Origin: Marsupella aquatica
Lineage: Eukaryota; Marchantiophyta
Reading direction: 5' to 3'
Length of the DNA stretch: 64,000 bases
NCBI GenBank assembly: GCA_973895155.1
Contig: OZ316898.1
Span: 13,826,001 to 13,890,000 of the forward strand
Shown here in pieces: positions 57,376-64,000 of the stretch. Position numbers and translations under genes: made by a program. The notes beneath the pieces are model-generated. The model worked only from the letters and a program-made list of their open reading frames with translations, searched no databases and was not told the DNA's origin. Within the stretch, counting starts at the first letter, position 1. Each line of letters begins with the position of its first letter.

Positions 57376-60300
57376 CTAACTAGTGGAGGGAATGTCAGTA
57401 TCTTCCACTATAACTACGTTAGGTCTATCCTGGACAATGGATCGTGATCGTGGAATGTATGGCATGACAATGGACCAATCTGAGTCATCTGGATAGGGTA
57501 GGTAAAAACATTGTTCAAGGTGATGGGGGAACGCAAAGGGATCTGAGGACCTCCAATTTGAGCTGATGACACTATTTGCGGTTGTCTTCAACCGGGTAAA
57601 ACCGCATGCATCATCTTCACATGTCCGGTTGTGGCCCACAAGATTCATCTTGAACCATTTGCACTTTAATACCACTTCCTCCAAAGTAGTATGTGCATGG
57701 TACTTTATGGTAAGGATTTCCTCAATCTTTCCATAATGGGCGACGGTGGACCGAATGGGATTCCTGTCTGATGTGCTACTCTGTGAATCCTGGGTGAACC
57801 AACCCATCACCCCACAATCTTGTGTAGCTGCCCTCTTCTCATCAAGTCGTTCAACACAAAAATGTCTCCCCTTGGACGGCATGGCTGTCCGAGTCGTGAC
57901 TATAAGTAGTGGACCATGAATCAAGGTACGAAGCTTATCAGTCACCTTTGGGAAGTGTGATATGCTCTCCCCAATACCCACCAAGGCATCCACTTCTAGC
58001 ATCGTTGACTTCATGTATGGGTGAAACTTGGGAAATAATCGTGGTCGCCGACTGTTTTTCTTCTCCTCCTCATAAAATGTTGTCCACTCCCCTACAACCT
58101 CTGGTGAATTATACAACATAAATGTTGTGAGCTGCAAACGCTCCGCTGAGCTCAAGAGACACTCTCCTGATGCCCCAGTGAGTCTATCATCCTCATAGTC
58201 CGCCTCTCGCGCTGCCTCATGTATCCATCCCCTAGGAGCGTTAGGATCTAGTGTGGCAACTATGTTTGTACAATAAAACATACTCTCTGCTCCAAGATGA
58301 CGCTCTGCAATGCTACCTTCCATCCTAGCGTGATTAGAGACGTACGACTTCATCACCCCCATATAACGCTCAACCCAATACATCCATCGACAATGCACTG
58401 GGCCTGCAATTGCAACCTCATGCACTAAATGTATGAGAAAATGAACCTGGCCATCAAAGAAAGAGGGAGGGAGTGCCTTCTCCAACTTACAAATAACCTC
58501 TACTCCAAATATCTCCATTGCAGCAGTTTCATCCTCCTGTACCTCCTTCTGACATACCCATCTCAAAAGCTTTCCCAATGACCAAAGGGCATCACGAAGT
58601 TCCTCACTACCCAATCCAATAATCGCAATTGGAATGACATGTTCTAGTAACCGATGATAATCATGTGTTTTCAAGTAAGATGGCCATTTTGGAGAATCAT
58701 CCCCCCCAAATGCTTTTTGGAGATTTGCGCCATAACCTGTGGGAAACCTCATTGACCCAATACGTCTGCAAAACTCAGTGCGCTCTGCCCTAGTCAAAAC
58801 CCAAGGTGGATGGATGCTAGGGGGTCTCCAGGGGGGTCCAAAGATGGCCAAAAACCAAGAAGACCATCTCTCCAATTGTGGTTCTTCTCCCCATATAGAT
58901 GATGAATCAATGACCTCCCCACATTCCCCTCAATGTGCATCGGATCTAACAAGTGATTAATGGGCATCTTTGACCAATATGGCAACTGTGATAATGCAGA
59001 CAAACGGGTCATGCCACATCTGAGAAATTGTAATGGATCATCTGGGTCTTGAACTCTTTGCCATACCTCTCTCCAATATGCTGGATCCTTTCGCTGAGGT
59101 TGAGGATGGGTATCAGGTTGGCCCTCATCAGTGTCATACAGGAAGTGGTCACTCCTCCAAGGATGGTCTGCTGGAAGATATTTGGTATGACCAATGTAAA
59201 CTATCTTCCGCAAAGTAGTTGACTTGCGTCTTGCCACTCCCTCCAAATCTGGTCCACATGAAGGGCAAGCTCGATAGCCTGATGTTTGCAATCCAGAGAT
59301 ATATCCAAACCCTATGATTGGTCAAGGGACAGCCAGCCAATGAAAGAAGGTTAGAGAAAAGAATACAATTTTTAATTAAATGCAAGATTGATGAAATAGG
59401 GTTAAATTAATTGCAAGGTTTACTGTGATTACCTGGTAAATCATGCATGGTCCACATAAGAATGGCCTTGAGGGTGAATGCGCGAGATAAACCTCCAGTG
59501 TTGCGATGTCCGTCATAACAATCCACTCCCCTCCAAAGTTGCAAAAGCCCATCAATCAAAGGTTTCAAGTAGATGTCAATCTTTTTTACTTGCTTAGGAC
59601 CGGGGATGATCAATGAGAGTAGTAGATGACCTTTCTTCATGGCCATCCATGGAGGGATATTGTAGTTTGTTAGAACTACTGGCCATACTGAATATGGTTT
59701 TGCTTTACCTGCCAATGCAAAAGGGCTAATACCATCTGCTGCCAATCCAAGTCTCACATGTCGTGGGTCAGTTTTGAACTCACCCCATCTATCCTCTACA
59801 AATCGATTGGTAGGAGAGTAAACCATCATTCGCATGGCACTGGAGTCTGTACCCATATCAGAACGATGTTGTGAGTGCCATACCATATACTTAGCCAACT
59901 TTGCACAACGGTATTGATTTCGCAATCGAGGGATGAGAGGAAAATACCGCATAACTTTTTGAGGCACCTTCCCTGTCAACATGTCATCACGGTACCGCGG
60001 CTTCTCACACTCAGGACATATGATTGCATTCTCATGCTCACCCCTAAAAAGAATGCAGTCATTTACACATGCATGTATCACTTCATACTTTAGACCAATG
60101 GACTTCAACACCTGTTTAGCCTCCTTCCAAGACCTTGGCATGTTGTTGCCTGGTGGTAAAATGCGATCATGTAGGGTACGAAAAACATCATCCAAAAGTA
60201 GGTTACTGGCCCCATGTCTTTGTTGCACATTCAACAATAACATTATTGCTGAGAGCTGAGATAACCTACTCCCCTCAAATATGCGAGTACGAGCATGACG

Positions 60301-60537
60301 TTGAGCCTCTTCCCATTCCTTCTGCTGGCCCCCCCTAGAAGGATGAGTGGTGTTGTCGTCGGTGAAACCCATGTCCTCCATACCAATATCAACATCATCT
60401 TCATAAAATTGGTTCATGAGCTCGTCCATGGCCTCCTCATCTTCAAGCCGATCTTGGGTAGAGTCATCATCCTCATGTTGTACCTCATTCTCCTCCCCAT
60501 CATTGGCCACCATGGCCTCAACAAGGTGTTGCCGCAT
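57376..60537 (-). pseudogene. CACTA transposase, TNP2 type (Transposase_21 / DUF4218 / DUF4216)
   Basis: Exon 1 runs 60,537-59,433 from an ATG; a GT-AG intron of 121 bp follows (59,432-59,312); exon 2 starts at 59,311. Exon 1 has the TNP2 landmarks SWKEAKQVLKSIGL, HACVNDCILFRGE with CPECEKPRY, PLIPRLRNQYRCAKLA, DPRHVRLGLAADGISPFAL and YNIPPWMAMKKGH. Exon 2 has CPSCGPDLEG, NHLLDPMHIEGNVG, then the DUF4218 region (LPPSFFDGQVHFLIHLVHE and MEGSIAERHLGAE) and the DUF4216 region (GKIEEILTIKYHAH, FAFPHHLEQCFYL). The protein would cut and join element ends in the nucleus. One frameshift near 58,820-58,860, next to a six-base homopolymer, breaks exon 2. Otherwise the length (~1,000 codons) is normal. 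An assembly error could mimic the break. Confidence 0.92.
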
Positions 60538-60701
60538 AGCTCATGATATTACCCCAATATCAGGCACCACATATTGATTCTATCATACAACATCAATGCA
60601 TGCAATCTCACCAACATCAATATTGTGAACAACCAATTATCCAATGTTAAAAATGGAAAAGAGTCCGATATATATATATGTATATATGTAAGTCCAAGAA
60701 A

Positions 60702-61993
60702 CTATCTTGGACGGGAACGTAGGGACAATTTTGGTGCATCCCACTCATAATCACACAATAACTCCTCACCAGCTCTAATGGTCCTAACAGCGACCGTCAT
60801 GATGTGATCATCCATATGTTTCACACAATAGGAGCTCTAGGTGGACCAAACATCTGGATCCACTCTACATTAGCCTCCAAATCTCTACCTCTACCCGTGG
60901 TACTATTGATGTACCCTGCTAAATTACAATTCCGAATAGGGTCACCATCAATCATCCTACAATGCCACGGCATAGTGAAGACCTCGTCTAGGTCTGAGTC
61001 CATCCTCAATGCATACACCCCCCAACTTGGGTGTTGACGCAACAAAATGTTCCAACTCTTAGCGTTGTATACAGCTCCAATGTAAGGGAAAAGGTGCTCT
61101 CCATCATAGCCATGTCTCCATGGCTTTGGAGGGACAATAATGTCCTCCAAAGCATGTAGACCATATCCTATATCAGCACCAATGATGGAGGAATCTTTCA
61201 CTATCCAAGAGCGACCCCATATCTCAACCAGTTCATTAATAGGAATGTAGTCTGGAAATTTGAAGAGACTAGGATCAAAGTCTTTCAAAACGTCGGCTGC
61301 CCTACCAGTGAGATAAGATGCTCCAAACCGTCCGTCAGCCCCAATATAATCTACATTGTTGGATGGTCGAGCACTGCCTAACACCTCCTCCCTGTTGTCT
61401 ACCTGTTCCAGTGGCTCATATTGCTGTCTACGTTTGCGAGACCGTGGTCGTGTACGTAGGACTCTTGTACACCCAACCTCCGGTCGAGAGACCGGTTCAC
61501 CCTCTACATGCTCAACTATGGGGATAGGAGCAGGGGGCTAAGAGGTGGATGGGCAAGGGGGGATGCAAGCAAGTCCCTTGCCCTTGCTAGAAACCCTTCT
61601 AGCCACACAACATCATCAACCAAAGGAGGTGGGGGTCTACGAGGCACCTATTTCAACACACAATAAATTGAGTAGTGTTATTTGAATGCAAGCTAATTAT
61701 ACAATATTTCACCAATTGCCGTTTCATGAAATGAAAGGGGGGATGTATGTATAATTATTTACCTGGCTAGGCAAATAACCTTGCATATCACCCTCATGGC
61801 GACCATAGTTCTCAATGTGCTCACAAGTCTCCCAGGCATGTCGAACCACAAGTCCCTTGCATCTCACACACCAGCAAGGTATGGGCCCTAGTGGAGCACG
61901 AGGACGGTCAAGAGGAGGGGGTGGAGGAACCTCCCCCTCGGACGAGCTCGTGTCAGAGTCTGAATCCGATGTGGAACTATCGGATGTAGACAT
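60702..61993 (-). pseudogene. SET-domain protein gene with N-terminal CxCxxC finger, inside CACTA element
   Basis: Exon 1 (61,993-61,763) starts at an ATG with a Ser/Asp-rich leader, then a finger CWCVRCKGLVVRHAWETCEH and IENYGRHEGD. A 115-bp GT-AG intron follows. Exon 2 (61,647-60,702) has a proline/basic linker, then a SET-type domain: IGADIGYGLHALED (the G.G..A strand), FPYIGAVYN, IDGDPIRNCNLAGYINS followed by LEANVEW (the N..R/GY.N...N core), and VAVRTIRAGEELLCDYEW (the I..GEEL..DY motif with its catalytic-site Tyr). By family these transfer methyl groups from S-adenosylmethionine to lysines. Two small indels break the frame: a C run near 61,535 and a GTGTG run at 60,823. The gene lies on the same strand as the transposase, 165 bp upstream. 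Substrate and activity are unknown. Confidence 0.8.
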
Positions 61994-63046
61994 CTACATA
62001 CATATCCAACATGTAAGTTAGATTAAACAACTTCTTGTGTCGATGTATATACAAACATAATGAAGGAGATTTACATAGAGAACACAGTGACGGACCAAAC
62101 GAGAAATATGACCACCAAACGAGAAGTGTGTTTTCGATTTCGCGAAAAACGGTGAAAAATCACTAAAATTAAGATCAAAAACGCTATTTTGAGGATGAAT
62201 CCAAAATCGCATCCAACATCGGATTTCAAATCGAGATACTGTCGACGTAAAAACACAGAATTGTCACAATCCAGAATTCCGATACACTTCATCTAAAAAA
62301 AGTGCAAATTCCAAAACCTGGAAAAACAATGCTTTTCACGTGATCCTTCTAAAAGCTAAATCCGAGCGTCAAACAAAACGAGTAAAACACAAGATTTCAT
62401 TTTCGCCATCAAAATGGCAAACTGAAAATGGGATACGGCGTATCCCATTTCGGATTCAACTATTGAACATGGACGAAAACCACACCAAATCATTCTCTTG
62501 ACGCTTCCATTTAACCTCGGGTTAAAAATGTTTGAATTTTTAACTGCGGTAAAATTGAAAATTGCGAAAAACTGACCGCGGACTACAGTCAAACCACACA
62601 GTTAGTTAAGTTAACCCGACGACATGTCCGGAAACTTTTTAGCCCATAACGCATGATGAATACGAGATGGGATCCAAGTATCCACTATCGTATTCAACCT
62701 CAATGTTTTCCACTTGCAACTTTGCATCAGGAGATCTTTCGACATGAATACCAACTGAGATCCATGTATCCCATTTTTTTCACAAGTCCAAAAACTGATC
62801 GGGAAAACATGAGGATGAATACCAGATGGGATCCATGGATCCCATCTAGTATTCAACCTCTACATTTTGAAGTTTTTGCATCGCATACCTTGATATTCCA
62901 GTTTGAAGACCAACTGGGATCCACGGCGACTTCCTCAAAAATCTACAATTTAAATTTCAGCATTCTTTGAAAAGACAGACTCTCACGTGAAAAAACCCTC
63001 GTACGGACCAATCAGGGAATGCCACGTGTCCAATGCCCCCGAAAAC
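61994..63046. other. divergent intergenic/promoter region with palindromes
   Basis: About 1 kb between the head of the SET gene (minus) and the TATA box of the plus-strand gene. Holds four 38-bp-type palindromes plus a partial copy. A CACGTG G-box-like core sits in GCCACGTGTCC (63,021-63,031). No ORF with recognisable motifs. Confidence 0.6.
62419..62932. repeat. 38-bp palindrome family, left cluster
   Basis: Copies at 62,419-62,457 (core ATGGGATACG then CGTATCCCAT), 62,658-62,695, 62,746-62,783 (right arm decayed), 62,817-62,854 (palindromic at all but one base pair) and 62,895-62,932 (right arm decayed). The unit has outer arms GAATACNA...TNGTATTC and a centre TGGGATCCATGGATCCCA. The copies are interspersed with unique DNA rather than tandem. 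Confidence 0.88.
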
Positions 63047-63055
63047 TATAAAAGG
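63047..63055 (+). promoter_or_regulatory. TATA box of the plus-strand gene
   Basis: TATAAAAGG, ~160 bp upstream of the ATG at 63,206. This is consistent with a transcription start near 63,080 and a leader of ~125 bp. Confidence 0.7.
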
Positions 63056-63205
63056 AAGAGCTCGCATATGTTTTTCATCTTCATTTCTCGCAATTACTTT
63101 GAGGTTTGTTCAGTATTGAGTAGTTGTTTTCATAGAATACTGTAATCTGAATTTTCTCTGTTGGATACGAATACGTACTCCTATAGAACCCTTGTTTGAT
63201 TCTCT

Positions 63206-63724
63206 ATGGTGTCTTCAAGTGATGAGTCAATTTACAGTTCAGATGCATCTTCGCCAGATGTTGTTCGAAAATATATTCCATCTCGTTTGATGAATGAATT
63301 ACCAGCCTCACAGAGAGAAGTGCCAGAGATTTCATTTTCCTCAAAATCTGAGAAATCAGAGTCTGATTCAGAGTCTTGTAGGAGTGTTGTGGGTGCTCCG
63401 ATTTCATACTATGTCTCTCCAAGTAAACGACGTCTACTTGTAAAGAAGCCTAATGTAGTTCCTACGACAGAGACACTTGGTTCACCACGAACCCCGACAG
63501 ATCTTCAAAGGCGAAGGCCCCGGTTTTTAATGCCAAGAACAACGTTACCATGTAGGCCCGCCCGAAGATCTCCGTTGGTTTTTCCAATGTCTTGTTCTCC
63601 GGGAGTGAAGATATCTGTGTCCAGTGTTCAATCACAGTTTGAGCGAATGAGGAGTCCAAATGTGCCAGAATTGCAGGGAGGGGCAGCCTCGGAGCCAAAT
63701 TACTCGAATGTTGAGAAACGGTGA
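63206..63724 (+). CDS. serine-rich protein, probable first exon
   Basis: An ATG-initiated frame of 172 codons ending in TGA at 63,722. It is Ser/Pro/Arg-rich, begins with a phospho-acceptor-like SSSDESIYSSDASSPD stretch, contains SKSEKSESDSESC and an Arg-rich middle (LQRRRPRF, RPARRSP). No fold recognised. A GT at 63,721 and an AG at 63,826-63,827 would define a 107-bp intron containing one 38-bp palindrome, with an open frame to the window end. Alternatively, a frame beginning within the same sequence (about 63,708) stays open to 64,000 without splicing. Divergent from the SET gene and near palindromic repeats, it may encode the DNA-binding accessory protein of the CACTA element; that is only an inference. 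Confidence 0.55.
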   Translation: MVSSSDESIYSSDASSPDVVRKYIPSRLMNELPASQREVPEISFSSKSEKSESDSESCRSVVGAPISYYVSPSKRRLLVKKPNVVPTTETLGSPRTPTDLQRRRPRFLMPRTTLPCRPARRSPLVFPMSCSPGVKISVSSVQSQFERMRSPNVPELQGGAASEPNYSNVEKR

Positions 63725-63771
63725 ACACGAATTACCTATTTCATCTCCTTCAGTACCAAATTCCTTGGGTC

Positions 63772-64000
63772 AAATACGAAGTGGGATCCATGGATCCCAC
63801 TTAGTATTCCCTCGTGTTATTTTGCAGAATCCTGTGCCCGAGTCATCGGTCTTACGGACTTCCAACCCGAGTTCCGATGGTGGAATACGAAATGGGATAC
63901 GCGGATCCCAGTTCGTATTGCGCAACGGAAAATTACCAAGTCATGACGCAGAACAGCAAGTGGGAAGTTTTCACTTCGAAGTCCCGAAGGACGAATACGA
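63772..64000. repeat. 38-bp palindrome family, right cluster (~110-bp spacing)
   Basis: Complete units at 63,772-63,809 and 63,883-63,920, and the first eight bases of another (GAATACGA) at 63,993-64,000, cut by the window edge. Start-to-start spacings are 111 and 110 bp. The first contains GTGGGATCCATGGATCCCAC. Both lie in or next to the 3' part of the plus-strand gene. Confidence 0.88.

Larger units (their letters stand above)
56641..64000 (-). mobile_element. CACTA (En/Spm-type) DNA transposon, right end beyond window
   Basis: The left terminus is CACTAGTACATTTTTGGTCT at 56,641, preceded by ATC as a possible 3-bp target duplication. Behind it are dense subterminal repeats (56,690-57,200), then a TNP2-type transposase (57,376-60,537) and a second minus-strand gene with a SET domain (60,702-61,993). 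A divergent plus-strand gene begins at 63,206. I searched for the inverted end (GTACTAGTG after AAAAAT) up to 64,000 and did not see it, so the right limit is only the window edge, and the membership of the plus-strand gene is an inference. Confidence 0.8.

Noticed and set aside
63206-63724. Naming the plus-strand gene TnpA
   Set aside because: No sequence similarity that I can recognise; position in the element is the only argument and the element's right end is not visible.
62419-64000. CRISPR-like array
   Set aside because: Palindromic units are 38 bp and partly regularly spaced, but the spacers vary, the genome is eukaryotic and there are no cas genes. A transposon-linked palindrome family explains it better.

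Overview
The window looks like a repeat-rich stretch of a land-plant nuclear genome. The evidence is one intron-less F-box/kelch-type gene, Ty3/gypsy (Tat/Athila-like) and Ty1/copia retrotransposons in several states of decay, a CACTA (En/Spm) DNA transposon whose genes have GT-AG introns of 100-120 bp, and several short inverted-repeat elements with clean 8-bp target-site duplications. Host gene density is very low (one convincing host gene in 64 kb), which suggests a large genome. The F-box protein style would fit a bryophyte, lycophyte or fern, but I cannot name the species.

Layout. 1-12,997: gene-poor DNA with small local duplications and a (GA)n tract. 12,998-14,299 (+): F-box gene. 14,300-22,010: repeat-derived DNA, including a diverged LTR-like duplication (16.7-17.7 kb), two copies of a ~200-bp dispersed repeat and one short TIR element (20,722-21,005). 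22,011-25,550 (-): a G+C-rich broken gene with a globular domain, a long coiled coil and a basic tract. 25.5-31.1 kb: A+T-rich DNA with one TIR element (27,936-28,262), a third copy of the dispersed repeat and a copia solo LTR (29,653-29,995). 31,114-48,374 (-): a complete 17.3-kb Tat/Athila-like element with ~980-bp LTRs, a 5-bp target duplication AGAGG, a tRNA-Asp-type primer site, gag, protease, RT/RNase H, integrase and an extra 3' ORF. Five later insertions sit inside it: four TIR elements and one ~3.1-kb LTR-like segment. 48.4-50.6 kb: unrecognised DNA. 50,599-~55,411 (-): a copia element that keeps its 3' LTR but has lost its 5' end. 55.4-56.6 kb: G+C-rich DNA, perfect palindromes and a (GA)~45 tract. 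56,641 to the window end: a CACTA transposon whose right end is outside the window.

How the genes fit together. The CACTA element begins with CACTAGTACATTTTTGGTCTC-like DNA (56,641) followed by ~500 bp of dense (C/T)ATCG(G/C)A motifs. On the minus strand it carries a TNP2-type transposase (57,376-60,537) and, 165 bp upstream on the same strand, a two-exon gene that joins a CxCxxC...H finger to a recognisable SET (lysine-methyltransferase-type) domain. A divergently transcribed serine-rich gene with a TATA box starts at 63,206. Around it lie at least seven copies of a 38-bp near-perfect palindrome centred on GGGATCCATGGATCCC. This SET-bearing transposon and its palindromes are the most unusual part of the window.

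The second unusual system is a set of short elements with ends CTCGGGGGG, 8-bp target duplications and a conserved subterminal CACGTGCGA. Three sit inside one retroelement, together with a longer relative, and others lie elsewhere in the window. Decay by C-to-T type changes (CAG to TAG, CGA to TGA) recurs in the retroelement ORFs, as expected of silenced, methylated repeats.
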